Part shown: positions 49,166-59,401 of the stretch, piece after piece
How the letters are laid out: each line of letters starts with the position of its first letter
How positions within the stretch are numbered: the first letter of the stretch is position 1
Source: Streptomyces cyaneochromogenes
Lineage (GTDB): Bacteria > Actinomycetota > Actinomycetes > Streptomycetales > Streptomycetaceae
NCBI RefSeq assembly: GCF_003963535.1
Contig: NZ_CP034539.1
Coordinates: 5,022,001-5,086,000, forward strand
DNA length: 64,000 bases
Direction: 5' to 3'
The notes under the pieces: generated by a model
Database searches by the model: none
The model's input: the letters and a program-made list of their open reading frames with translations, nothing else
Told to the model about the DNA's origin: nothing
Made by a program: the position numbers and the translations under genes

Positions 49166-50278
49166 ATGACAGCAGCAGGGAAGCACCAGGTGAGCCGCGC
49201 GGAAACCTCACGCCGAGGCAGTCGGCCCGGGCGGGCGGGGATCAGAGACGTGGCCGCCGCTGCCGGGGTCTCCATCACAACCGTCTCCGACGCCCTCAAC
49301 GGCAAGGGTCGGCTCCCCGACGCCACCCGACGCCACGTCCGCGAGGTCGCCGACCGACTGGGCTACCGGCCCTCGGCCGCGGCCCGCACACTCCGTACCG
49401 GCAAATCAGGCCTCATCGGCCTGACCGTGACGACGTACGGGGATGAACCTTTCACCTTCACCGAGTTCGCGTACTTCGCCGAGATGGCCCGTGCGGCCAC
49501 CTCGGCCGCGCTCGCCCGCGGCTACGCCCTCGTGATCCTCCCCGCGACCTCGCGCCACGACGTGTGGTCGAACGTCGCCCTCGACGGCACGGTCGTCATC
49601 GACCCGTCCGACCAGGACCCCGTCGTCAGCGAGCTGGTCAGACAGGGTCTGCCGGTCGTCTCCGACGGCCGCCCGGCCGGCTCGCTCCCGGTCACCGCCT
49701 GGGTCGACAACGATCACGAGGCCGCCGTACTCGGCATCCTCGACCACCTGGCCGACGCGGGCGCCCGCCGGATCGGTCTGCTGACCGGCACCACGACGGA
49801 CACGTACACCCATCTTTCGACCACCGCCTACCTGCGCTGGTGCGAGAGGGTCGGCCAGGACCCGGTGTACGAGGCCTACCCGGCACATGATCCGTGCGCC
49901 GGAGCCGTCGCCGCCGACCGGCTGCTCGCCCGCCCGGACCGGCCCGACGCCGTCTACGGCCTGTTCGACCCGAACGGCACCGATCTGCTCGCCGCCGCGC
50001 GCCGCTACGGCCTGCGCGTGCCGGACGACCTGCTGCTGGTCTGCTGCAGCGAGTCGGTCGTCTACGCCAACACCGAGCCGCCCATCACCACGCTCTCCCT
50101 CAAACCGCGCCGCATCGGCACGGCCGTGGTCCAGCTCCTCATCGACGCCATCGAGGGAGTGGACTCGGACCGGCCGGTCGAGCAGGTGATACCGACCGAA
50201 CTGATCGTGCGTACCTCGTCCCAGCGACGGCCGCCGCGTACGACGGTCAGCCCGCCGCGGTCGCCGGAGGAGCGCTAG
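49166..50278 (+). CDS. LacI-family transcription regulator
   Basis: 370-residue regulator. The N-terminal LacI helix-turn-helix and hinge are clear (IRDVAAAAGVSITTVSDALNGKGRLPDATRRHVREVADRLGYRPSAAARTLRTG, residues about 26-79). A periplasmic-binding-protein-like effector domain follows to about residue 345 (LIGLTVTTYGDE, DGTVVIDPSDQDPVV, WVDNDHEAAVLGILDHL, TTLSLKPRRIG). LacI regulators usually sense sugars or nucleosides, but no transport or sugar gene adjoins it, so it may act elsewhere. The ATG at 49166 was chosen because a -10 element lies 9 bases upstream; the frame is open further back. Confidence 0.92.
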   Translation: MTAAGKHQVSRAETSRRGSRPGRAGIRDVAAAAGVSITTVSDALNGKGRLPDATRRHVREVADRLGYRPSAAARTLRTGKSGLIGLTVTTYGDEPFTFTEFAYFAEMARAATSAALARGYALVILPATSRHDVWSNVALDGTVVIDPSDQDPVVSELVRQGLPVVSDGRPAGSLPVTAWVDNDHEAAVLGILDHLADAGARRIGLLTGTTTDTYTHLSTTAYLRWCERVGQDPVYEAYPAHDPCAGAVAADRLLARPDRPDAVYGLFDPNGTDLLAAARRYGLRVPDDLLLVCCSESVVYANTEPPITTLSLKPRRIGTAVVQLLIDAIEGVDSDRPVEQVIPTELIVRTSSQRRPPRTTVSPPRSPEER

Positions 50279-50585
50279 CGGGAGGCCGGGGGCGGCAGAC
50301 GCGGGCCGGGGGAGTCGGCCGACGCAGGCCGGGCGAAGGTGAAACGCAGGTCCGAGAGCGCCGGAGACGAGTCAGGGAGCGACGGCGAACACGGTCATCG
50401 GACGGCCGAAGCCCGGCCCAATCGGGGCGAAAGCCGCGGTGAACAGGAGTCCTGCTCCGATTCACCACCCCTGGGTCATCACATGGCGCGATCGGCATTC
50501 CTATGATGGGCCCACGACACCCGCGGGCCGCTGCGACCAGGCAGTCCGATGCGGTGCAGCTGCGGCGCGATGGTGGAGGGGTCTG
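50279..50585 (+). other. Intergenic region with promoter of the phosphoesterase gene
   Basis: 307 bases. TATGAT at 50502-50507 is a good -10 element about 80 bases before the ATG at 50586, and GGAGGGG provides a ribosome binding site. The first 150 bases after the LacI stop are GC-rich with no clear terminator or gene. Confidence 0.5.
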
Positions 50586-51662
50586 ATGACTCAGGGGGCC
50601 GGTCAGGGACCCGAGGTGGAGCGGACGGCGACGTTGCGCGACTTCCGGGTGCCCGCTTACGTCCACGAGACCGGTCCGTACGGCCACAGCACACACCCGG
50701 GTGACGTCGCGCCGCCCGTAGGCGAGGCCTATCCGGAGGGATACACGCCGACGCAGCGCGACCTGCCCGTCATCAATCGCGGTGACACGGTTCAGGTGCA
50801 GGTCGACCCGGCCTCCCTGCCCGCCCCGGCGTCCGGAGGCGGTGTCGGCCCGCTGTTCGTCGTCGGCGACGTGCACGGCTATCTCGACGAGCTGGTGGCC
50901 GCCCTCCAGGAGAAGGGCCTCATCGACTCGGCGGGGAACTGGAGCGCGGGCACCGCCCGGCTGTGGTTCCTCGGCGACTTCACCGACCGCGGCCCGGACG
51001 GCATCGGCGTCATCGACCTCGTGATGCGTCTCTCCGCGGAGGCGGCGGCTGCCGGCGGCTACTGCAAGGCCCTCATGGGCAACCACGAGCTGCTGCTGAT
51101 CGGTGCCAAGCGGTTCGGCGACACCCCCGTCAACTCCGGCGCGGGCACCGCCACCTTCCAGGCGGCCTGGCTGCTCAACGGCGGCCAGAAGACCGACATG
51201 GACCGTCTCCAGGACCACCACCTGCAGTGGATGTCGCGGCTGGACGCCGTGGAAGAGGTCGACGGCCACCTGCTCGTGCACTCGGACACCACCGCCTATC
51301 TCGACTACGGCGACTCGATCGAGGCGGTCAACGACACCGTCCGCGAGACGCTCGCACGCAACGACGCCGACGAAGTCTGGGATCTCTTCCGCAAGTTCAC
51401 CAAGCGCTTCTCCTTCCGCGACGAGGGCGGCGCCGACCATGTGCGCTCCCTGCTCGATACGTACGGCGGCACCCGCATCGTTCACGGCCACAGTCCCATC
51501 CCCTACCTCCTGGGAGAGGTCGGCTCCGACGAGGGCGAGGACGACAGCAGGCCCTTGGTCGAGGGACCGCACGTCTACGCCGAAGGCCTCGCCATCGCGA
51601 TGGACGGCGGCGTGACCATGGCCGGAAAGCTGCTGGTCCAGCAACTTCCCCTGGATATCTGA
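50586..51662 (+). CDS. Calcineurin-like metallophosphoesterase
   Basis: 358-residue phosphoesterase. The dinuclear metal site motifs appear in order: GDVHGY, GDFTDRGPD, GNHE, a His in LLVHSDT and GHSP, close to the PrpE/ApaH-like protein phosphatase pattern. The first 95 residues are a Pro/Thr-rich extension without signal. Likely cytoplasmic protein or dinucleotide phosphatase; the substrate is unknown. The ATG follows GGAGGGG by 6 bases. It is upstream of a membrane protein gene, 199 bases away, without evident functional link. Confidence 0.9.
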   Translation: MTQGAGQGPEVERTATLRDFRVPAYVHETGPYGHSTHPGDVAPPVGEAYPEGYTPTQRDLPVINRGDTVQVQVDPASLPAPASGGGVGPLFVVGDVHGYLDELVAALQEKGLIDSAGNWSAGTARLWFLGDFTDRGPDGIGVIDLVMRLSAEAAAAGGYCKALMGNHELLLIGAKRFGDTPVNSGAGTATFQAAWLLNGGQKTDMDRLQDHHLQWMSRLDAVEEVDGHLLVHSDTTAYLDYGDSIEAVNDTVRETLARNDADEVWDLFRKFTKRFSFRDEGGADHVRSLLDTYGGTRIVHGHSPIPYLLGEVGSDEGEDDSRPLVEGPHVYAEGLAIAMDGGVTMAGKLLVQQLPLDI

Positions 51663-51861
51663 CCGTTCACGGGGCAGACGTCGCCCCAGGAGGCAGTGAC
51701 GGCAGACGGCGCAGGCCAGGGCCCAATTTTTGGAAACCCCCTGTCACCGTGTGCCGTCACCGCTCTACCATCGGCTTATCCGTAGCAGGCTCCCCTCCGT
51801 TTCTGCCCGACGGCTCGTTGCCATGCGAGCCCCAAGCCCTACGGAGCATCGGGGGATGCAC

Positions 51862-52725
51862 ATGAACAGCGTTCCGCAGCACCTGTACAGCGAGGACCGC
51901 CAGGATTACGAGCGGATCCTCGACGAGGCGCTGCGCTCCGCACCACACCGCCCGGAACTGACCGCTGTCGGACAGCGGCTCAACCCCGAACAGCTGCGCA
52001 CCATGGCGCTCAACGCCACCGCACTCATCACGGCGGCCGCGGCGACCGAGTACCAGCACTACGTGAAGGTCCGCGAGGAACTGCGCCAGCCGGCGCCGTC
52101 CACCCCGTCGTCCGCCCGCGAGTCCGGCTCCACCGAGTCGGGCACGGGTGCGATGGGGCTCGCCACCACCATGGGAGAAGTCGCCGAGACAGCCGGCCCG
52201 GGCGTCGTCGCCGTGCTCGCCGTCCTGGCACCCGTCCTCGCCGGCACCGCCGCGGCGATCTTCCTGCTCGTCGGCTACATCCTGAAGATGTTCGACCCCG
52301 AGCCGGCGTTCGCCACGACGATGCTCACCACCGGCTGGGTGTTCGGTGCCGTGGCGGCGGCCGCGATCCTGGTCGCCGCCGTCGGCCTTCTGCTCACCGC
52401 CCTGCGCAACCGGCCCGCGTTCGACGCCGGACCGTACGGCGAACTGAGCGAGGAGGTCTCCCGGGCCAGGGAAGCCTGGCGTGGGGCCCTGCTGGAGCGC
52501 GGCATCCTGCCCTTCCTTCGGGAGGCACTCGCCGACCCCGGCACGGCATCGGCACTGCACCGCACGCCACCGTCGACACCCGCGGGCCGCATTCCGAACC
52601 TCGGCTACGCCCGCCCGGGTTTCAGCAGCCCGGACGACGGTGCCTCGCGGGGCGCACGGCCGAGCTTCTCGAGCCCGGACTACACCAGCCCGGACTTCGG
52701 AGGGCCGGAACACCAGCCGGAGTAG
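51862..52725 (+). CDS. Two-helix membrane protein of unknown function
   Basis: 287-residue protein with a soluble acidic N-terminus (LYSEDRQDYERILDEALRSAPHRPE), a Ser/Thr-rich linker, two strong hydrophobic segments (about residues 113-142 and 152-178) and a cytoplasmic C-terminus. That end is rich in SSPD and SPDF repeats and is probably disordered. I do not recognise a family, though it looks like a conserved Streptomyces transmembrane protein. The ATG at 51862 is spaced 6 bases from GGGGG; the in-frame ATG at 51856 is also possible. A long inverted repeat follows the stop. Confidence 0.75.
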   Translation: MNSVPQHLYSEDRQDYERILDEALRSAPHRPELTAVGQRLNPEQLRTMALNATALITAAAATEYQHYVKVREELRQPAPSTPSSARESGSTESGTGAMGLATTMGEVAETAGPGVVAVLAVLAPVLAGTAAAIFLLVGYILKMFDPEPAFATTMLTTGWVFGAVAAAAILVAAVGLLLTALRNRPAFDAGPYGELSEEVSRAREAWRGALLERGILPFLREALADPGTASALHRTPPSTPAGRIPNLGYARPGFSSPDDGASRGARPSFSSPDYTSPDFGGPEHQPE

Positions 52726-52729
52726 CCCC

Positions 52730-52819
52730 TCGGCTTGCGCCTCCGCGTAGGAGAGCCCCGCCAGGGGAACTCCACCTCGACGGAACCCCGGGGAGACCCC
52801 TCGGGGAGGCGCAAGCCGA
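52730..52819. terminator. Long hairpin between convergent membrane protein and thiC genes
   Basis: Perfect 15-base arms TCGGCTTGCGCCTCC (52730-52744) and GGAGGCGCAAGCCGA (52805-52819) enclose 60 bases that include a CCCCGGGG/CCCCTCGGGG inner pairing. It begins 4 bases after the stop of the + strand gene and ends 95 bases past the thiC stop, so it could end transcription from both directions. Confidence 0.75.
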
Positions 52820-52913
52820 ACAGCCGGGCAGCACGCCGGCGCCCGGACGTGCGCCGGACAACCGGACACGCGCCGGACACCAGGGCACGGCGCCCTGGGT
52901 CAGGACGTCGACG

Positions 52914-54710
<1,797 letters not shown>

Positions 54711-54771
54711 CTACGCCGGCATTACCCGGTAACAGGTTCGGCGGTCGACGCAGCGGTTTCCGTCTGCCGAC

Positions 54772-54785
54772 GTTTCGTGTGAAAC
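54772..54785. promoter_or_regulatory. parS-like palindrome (two mismatches) in riboswitch arm
   Basis: GTTTCGTGTGAAAC differs from parS at two central positions. It is in the variable arm of the TPP riboswitch. Confidence 0.35.
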
Positions 54786-54804
54786 ATCACTCGCGATGGG
54801 TGAT

Positions 54805-54818
54805 GTTTCATGTGAAAC
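54805..54818. promoter_or_regulatory. parS-like palindrome (one mismatch) in riboswitch arm
   Basis: GTTTCATGTGAAAC differs from parS at one central base and extends to TGTTTCATGTGAAACA. It lies 33 bases from the weaker copy at 54772 in the same arm. Confidence 0.5.
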
Positions 54819-54951
54819 ATCGCTGGGACGGAGGTCAGCGCCCTCTCAGCCCGGTGCTCCGAGCTCCCGCGTGTACAAAGGTGGCACCACGCTAGCGTCA
54901 ATTCGGGCGCGGTGAACAGGGGGCCCCGGTCGTTCTTGCGATGATCGGTCG

Positions 54952-56727
54952 GTGACCTCGACGCATGAACCTCCGTACCCACCGCCTGAGCGGCCCCGTG
55001 GATCCGGCACCGGAAACGGCCCCGGGCGGGGCAACGGCCGTACAGACGGCCGGGGTTCGGGGGTTCCCGCGAGCAGATACGACGGTGGGTACGGCCGTGG
55101 TCCCGCAGGCGGCCACGACGATCACACGGCCGGCACCGGCGGTTGGCACGAGCACGGATCTGGGGCGGGTGGGATGCAGGAGCCTGGGAGCAGGGGCGGT
55201 GGCAGACACGAGGGCGGGCCGGGATCCGGAGGACTGAACGACCACCGTCCCGGCTTCGGTGGGCCGCACGAGCGCGGCCCAGGATCCGGTGGCTCGCCAC
55301 GGCAGGGGCCCGGCCCAGGTGACGGACACGGGCACGGTTCCGGTGGTGATCACGGACACGGCCACGGGTCCGGCGGCTCGCGTGGCGGCGGTGATGGTGG
55401 CGGGTACGGGCACTCGCACAGTCACGCCCACGGTCCTGCGGCCCCCGTCTCCCAGCACCTGCGCAAGGTCATCGCAGCGATCCTGATCCCGTTCGCCGCG
55501 GCGGTGGTGGTGGGGCTCGTGGTGCTGTGGCCGGGCGGTGCCCCGTCGCACGAACGCACGGGCGTCGGCTTCGACCGGCAGACACAGCAGGCCACGGTCA
55601 CCAAGGTGGTCGAGGTGAGCTGCAAGGACGTGGGCGCCTCTGGGGTGCCCCCGACCGGCGGCACCTCCACCGCCGAGGGTTCCTCCGCCGTGCAGCAGGA
55701 GAACGGCACCTGCAAGAAGGCGACGATCACCGTCGACACGGGCAAGGACAAGGGCCGTACGTTCACGGAGATCGTGCAGCCCGATCAGTCGCGGCAGTTG
55801 GAAGAGGGCCAGAAAGTCGTGGTCGCCTACGAGCCCTCGGCGCCCAAGGACCTGCAGTACTCGGTCACCGATGTGAACCGTAAGTTCCCGATGGCGCTGC
55901 TCGCCGGCATCTTCGCACTCGCGGTCGTCGTGGTGGGCCGGATGCGCGGTGTCATGGCGCTCGTCGCGCTGGCCATCAGCTTCCTGGTGCTGACCTTCTT
56001 CATCCTGCCGGCGATCCTGCAGGGCTCGAATCCCCTGGTCGTGGCCGTGGTCGGGGCCAGCGCCATCATGCTGATCGCCCTCTACATGTGCCACGGCCTA
56101 TCGGCCCGTACGTCCGTGGCGGTCCTCGGCACACTGCTCTCGCTGCTGCTGATCGGGCTCCTGGGCTCGGGGTTCATCGACTGGGCCGCCCTGACCGGCA
56201 ACACGGACGACAACACCGGCCTGATCCACGGGCTGTACCCGTCGATCGACATGAGCGGTCTGCTGCTCGCCGGCGTCATCATCGGTTCCCTCGGTGTCCT
56301 CGACGACGTGACGGTCACCCAGACGTCCGCTGTCTGGGAGCTGCACGAGGCCAACCCGACGATGGGCTGGCGCGGCCTGTACCGCGCGGGCATCCGCATC
56401 GGCCGCGACCACATCGCGTCGGTCGTCAACACGCTCGTCCTCGCCTATGCGGGCGCCGCGCTGCCGCTACTGCTGCTCTTCTCGATCGCGCAGAGCGGCG
56501 TCGGCACGGTCGCCAACAGTGAGCTGGTGGCGGAGGAGATCGTGCGCACGCTGGTGGGCTCCATCGGCCTGGTCGCCTCGGTGCCGGTCACCACCGCGCT
56601 CGCGGCCCTGGTGGTCTCGGCCGACCGGCCGGAGAAGGGGACGGCACCGACAGGTGCCCAGCCGGTCCCGGCGGGCGCACAGCCGGCGCCGGGGCGCGGA
56701 GGACGGGGACGACGGCGGAAGCGGTGA
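54952..56727 (+). CDS. YibE/F-family membrane protein with Gly/His-rich N-terminal region
   Basis: 591-residue membrane protein. The YibE/F domain spans about residues 170-565: one N-terminal helix, an extracytoplasmic domain with two cysteines (VSCKDV and GTCKKA), then about seven helices (such as FPMALLAGIFALAVVVVG and DMSGLLLAGVIIGSLGVLDDVTVTQ). The first 165 residues are Gly/Pro/His-rich with runs such as HGHGSGGDHGHGHGSGG, unusual for the family and possibly metal-binding. The GTG at 54952 is used, but a later start would shorten this region. Divergent from thiC. The function of YibE/F proteins is unknown; transport is presumed. Confidence 0.85.
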   Translation: MTSTHEPPYPPPERPRGSGTGNGPGRGNGRTDGRGSGVPASRYDGGYGRGPAGGHDDHTAGTGGWHEHGSGAGGMQEPGSRGGGRHEGGPGSGGLNDHRPGFGGPHERGPGSGGSPRQGPGPGDGHGHGSGGDHGHGHGSGGSRGGGDGGGYGHSHSHAHGPAAPVSQHLRKVIAAILIPFAAAVVVGLVVLWPGGAPSHERTGVGFDRQTQQATVTKVVEVSCKDVGASGVPPTGGTSTAEGSSAVQQENGTCKKATITVDTGKDKGRTFTEIVQPDQSRQLEEGQKVVVAYEPSAPKDLQYSVTDVNRKFPMALLAGIFALAVVVVGRMRGVMALVALAISFLVLTFFILPAILQGSNPLVVAVVGASAIMLIALYMCHGLSARTSVAVLGTLLSLLLIGLLGSGFIDWAALTGNTDDNTGLIHGLYPSIDMSGLLLAGVIIGSLGVLDDVTVTQTSAVWELHEANPTMGWRGLYRAGIRIGRDHIASVVNTLVLAYAGAALPLLLLFSIAQSGVGTVANSELVAEEIVRTLVGSIGLVASVPVTTALAALVVSADRPEKGTAPTGAQPVPAGAQPAPGRGGRGRRRKR

Positions 56728-57028
56728 GACGACGGCGGACGCGCTGAGGTGACGGCGATGACGCTGGGGTGACGGCGATGGCGCTGGGGTGACGGCGATG
56801 GCGCTGGGGTGACGGTGGTGGCGCTGGGGTGACGGTGGTGGCGGTGCGGCGGCCGCTGAAGGAGTGAGCCGGCTGTGGAACGGGTGAGAGGTACGCCCGC
56901 CGATCCGACACGGCCGGCCTCGCCCATCCGGCGCAATGCGGAGCCCGCCCGGCGAGGAAGAGCTCCCACGCACGCCGTTTGCGCCTGGCGAAGCGTTACG
57001 CCACCGCCACCGTGGCTGCCGTGACTCC
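56728..57028. other. Convergent gap holding a tandem array
   Basis: 301 bases between the YibE/F and ssgA stops. The first 120 bases are the tandem array at 56749-56848 and its degenerate flank; the rest shows no gene or clear terminator. Confidence 0.5.
56749..56848 (+). repeat. 20-base tandem repeat array after the YibE/F gene
   Basis: Five consecutive 20-base units of the form GTGACGGCGATGGCGCTGGG begin at 56749, 56769, 56789, 56809 and 56829. The second and third are identical, the fourth has GGTGGTG in place of GGCGATG, and the last is degenerate. A looser copy precedes them up to the stop codon. Likely a variable-number tandem repeat. Confidence 0.85.
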
Positions 57029-57436
57029 TCACCCCGCGCTCTGCTCCTCGGCCAGGATGCGGTCCAGGGCCTCGTCGAGATGGGCGTCGAAGTCGGCGAG
57101 CGCGCCCTCCTGCCCGAGCGGCACCAGCTTGTCGGTGCGGTCGAGGAAGGCCACGAGCGGTGCCACCGAGGAACGGAACAGCGCCTGGTCGGCGCCGACC
57201 TGAAGCCGGATCAGCACATCGCCGAGTGTCTCGGAACCGGCCGGCGAGACCCGTACGTCGCCCTCGCCGCAGGGCCTGCCCACCCCGTCGACCAGCAGTT
57301 CGCGGCCGAATGCCCAGGTCACCGGGGCATCGCCGGGCAGGTGGAAGGTCAGCCGCACGGCATAGGGATCACAGGTCTCGTAGCGCAGCTCTACCGGGAT
57401 GCGGAAGGACAGCTCCTCGGACACGAGAAAGCTCAT
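57029..57436 (-). CDS. ssgA: Sporulation cell-division activator SsgA
   Basis: 135-residue SsgA-like protein (SALP), a family restricted to sporulating actinomycetes that stimulates septum formation by guiding division proteins. It begins MSFLVSEELSFRIPVELRYE and contains HLPGDAPVTWAFGRELLVDG and FLDRTDKLVPLGQE, close to my memory of S. coelicolor SsgA. The ATG at 57436 is spaced 5 bases from AGAGG; the ATG at 57439 and the ATG at 57466, which adds ten residues, are alternatives. It lies downstream of ssgR in the same direction, 128 bases away, matching the ssgR-ssgA arrangement in which SsgR activates ssgA. Confidence 0.95.
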   Translation of the reverse strand: MSFLVSEELSFRIPVELRYETCDPYAVRLTFHLPGDAPVTWAFGRELLVDGVGRPCGEGDVRVSPAGSETLGDVLIRLQVGADQALFRSSVAPLVAFLDRTDKLVPLGQEGALADFDAHLDEALDRILAEEQSAG

Positions 57437-57564
57437 CATGACCTCTGCCTGTACGGACTCGCGCATCGCCTACCCCGTCGTTTGCCGGTCGACTGGCCGG
57501 GAACGGACCCCGACACTGGTGGAATCTTGCTGAACGTACACGAGAGATCACAAGGAGTGAGTTT

Positions 57565-58425
57565 TCACATACTGATAGAGATCGAGAGTGACCCCAGGAG
57601 CCGCCCGACCTCGTCCTGCAGCTGGTGTGCCGCCGACAGCAGCCGGTCGGCCTGGTGAACGGGCAGGGAGATGGCGATCGTCGCGGCCGTACTGCCCACC
57701 GTGATCGGGATCGCCGCGCACACCGTGCCCAGCGCGTACTCCTGGCGCTCGGTCACCGGCTCCATCCGGCGGATCCGTTCGAGGCGGCGCAGCAGGGTGC
57801 GGCTGTCACGCACCGTGTACGGGGTGATGGCCTGCACGGGATGGCGGTCGAGATGGTCCCGGCGGGCGTCCTCCCCCAGCTGGGACAGCAGGCACTGGCC
57901 GATGGCGTGCGCGTGGCCGGTCTCACGGAAGTCGGCCCATTCCTCGACGGCCGGATTGCCCGGGGTGTCGGAGACGCCCATGACCTCGATCTCGCCGTCG
58001 CGGTACAGGGCGTAGTACACGGGCAGGCCGAGGGCGTCACGGCAGTGGGCGAGCGCGTCGGCGACCGTGCTGCGACGTTTCTGCTCGGCTCCGCTGCTGC
58101 TCAGCCGCACAGCGGCGTCACCCAGGAAGAACAGCCCTCTGTCGCGGCGCAGATAGCCCTCGTGCACCAGGGTGCGCAGCAGGTGGTACGCGGTGGGCAG
58201 CGCCAGGCCCGTCTCACGGGCGAGTTGCTTGGCGGGAGCGCCGTATTCGTGCCCGGCGACGCATTCCAGCAGGCGCATCGCACGTTGGACGGATCCGATG
58301 AGCGTCGCTGAGTGCGGCTGCTCGGGGGGTGTCGGGGACGCCTGTCGCGGTACCTGGGGACTTGAGGACCGCGGTCGTCCGACGGATGCGTGGGGGTCTG
58401 AGGGTGCGGTGTCAACCGTGGCCAA
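57565..58425 (-). CDS. ssgR: IclR-family activator of ssgA, SsgR
   Basis: 286-residue IclR-type regulator. A 40-residue Ser/Pro-rich N-terminus precedes the winged helix-turn-helix (GSVQRAMRLLECVAGHEYGAPAKQLARETGLALPTAYHLLRTLVHEGYLRRD, residues about 44-95) and the IclR effector domain. The start is TTG at 58425, 6 bases after AGGGAG. Its position directly upstream of ssgA, and its similarity to the known SsgR, support the name; SsgR switches on ssgA before sporulation. I found no TTA codon in this gene. A small palindrome overlaps its stop in the ssgA promoter zone. Confidence 0.94.
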   Translation of the reverse strand: MATVDTAPSDPHASVGRPRSSSPQVPRQASPTPPEQPHSATLIGSVQRAMRLLECVAGHEYGAPAKQLARETGLALPTAYHLLRTLVHEGYLRRDRGLFFLGDAAVRLSSSGAEQKRRSTVADALAHCRDALGLPVYYALYRDGEIEVMGVSDTPGNPAVEEWADFRETGHAHAIGQCLLSQLGEDARRDHLDRHPVQAITPYTVRDSRTLLRRLERIRRMEPVTERQEYALGTVCAAIPITVGSTAATIAISLPVHQADRLLSAAHQLQDEVGRLLGSLSISISM

Positions 58426-58490
58426 GGGTCACTCCCTGAGCGCGAGGGGGGAGCCCGTGCGGGGGAACACGGGAGGGGTGCACGCCGCTC

Positions 58491-58506
58491 GCGGGGGCGT
58501 CCCCGC
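58491..58506 (-). terminator. Short GC hairpin between DUF5326-like gene and ssgR
   Basis: GCGGGGGCGTCCCCGC forms a six-base stem with a 4-base loop. It lies downstream of the small membrane protein gene on its transcribed strand and upstream of ssgR. It could end the former or be part of the ssgR leader. Weak call. Confidence 0.35.
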
Positions 58507-58629
58507 GTCGATTTCCGGACTCTATTGGCCCGTCACCGCTCGCTGACGCCCTGCCGGGAAAACTTCCCTCGGCCGAGGGAACCGGTGATTCCTGTTACCG
58601 CCCACCGGTCCCCACAGTCCCCACGGCCC

Positions 58630-58842
58630 TCACCAGTCGCTGCGCGACGAGGAGCTCGAGGTGAACTTCCTTACGACGTAGATCAGTCCACCGACCAGTG
58701 CCACGAAGACCAGCACCTTGAAGAGCAGTCCGATGACGAACCCGACGACGCTGGCTATCAGCCCGCCGAACACGACCAGAGCGATGACCGGCACCGCGAT
58801 CCACTTCACCCACCACGGCAGTCCTGCGAAGATCTCACGCAT
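58630..58842 (-). CDS. Small two-helix membrane protein (DUF5326-like)
   Basis: 70-residue protein with two closely spaced hydrophobic segments (about residues 12-32 and 35-55), a basic turn and a Ser-rich C-terminus (KFTSSSSSRSDW). From memory it matches the DUF5326 family of Streptomyces membrane proteins, with no known function. It lies upstream of ssgR and in the same direction, with a 204-base gap, so an operon is uncertain. ATG start with MREIFAGLPWWVKW. Confidence 0.8.
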   Translation of the reverse strand: MREIFAGLPWWVKWIAVPVIALVVFGGLIASVVGFVIGLLFKVLVFVALVGGLIYVVRKFTSSSSSRSDW

Positions 58843-59023
58843 CGCCCTCGTCCTTACCTCTCCGGCCCGTCACTGTGCCGGGTCCTGATCCTTCGAACCT
58901 GCCGATTCATTCGAACCCGCGGATTCCCTGCACTCGATGCTAGGGCGGGCAGGTGCCCGTGCGGGGGCCTCGCAGCCCTTGTCCTCCCCTGATCGATCCC
59001 CTAGGGAACCCTGACGCCAAGGG

Positions 59024-59341
59024 TCAGCTCTCGGGCGGAGAGAACACCACGAGCACCCGCAGATCCTCGCTGATGTGGTGGAACTTGTGGGCGACGCCGG
59101 CCGGCACGTAGACGACGCTGCCGCGCGCCACCTGGGTCGTCTCCATGCCGACGGTGATCTGGGCGCGGCCGCTCACAACGAAGTAGACCTCGTCCTGATT
59201 GTGCGGCTTCTGTGGATCATGCTCGCCTGCGTTGAGCGCGTACAGCCCGACCGACATGTTCCGCTCACGCAGAAACTGCAGGTAGGCGCCCTCGTTGGCG
59301 GCGCGCTCCGCCTCCAGTTCGTCCAGCCGGAATGCCTTCAT
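59024..59341 (-). CDS. Cupin-domain protein
   Basis: 105-residue single-domain cupin. Motif 1 (PHNQDEVYFVVSGRAQITVG) and motif 2 (RGSVVYVPAGVAHKFHHI) provide His, His/Asn, Glu and His metal ligands. Such small cupins bind a metal and may act as isomerases, dioxygenases or sensors; the function is unknown. It is divergent from the holin-like gene, with 60 bases between the starts. The N-terminal segment LDELEAERAANEGAYLQFL is helical. No enzyme partner is adjacent. Confidence 0.88.
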   Translation of the reverse strand: MKAFRLDELEAERAANEGAYLQFLRERNMSVGLYALNAGEHDPQKPHNQDEVYFVVSGRAQITVGMETTQVARGSVVYVPAGVAHKFHHISEDLRVLVVFSPPES

Positions 59342-59401
59342 CGCTGTTGTCCGCCCTCATCCCAGTGCTCATGGCCGATTCCGTCTGCCACGATCAGACA
59401 C

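Noticed and set aside
56749-56848. Tandem array as a CRISPR array
   Set aside because: Units are contiguous 20-base repeats with no spacers and no cas genes nearby.
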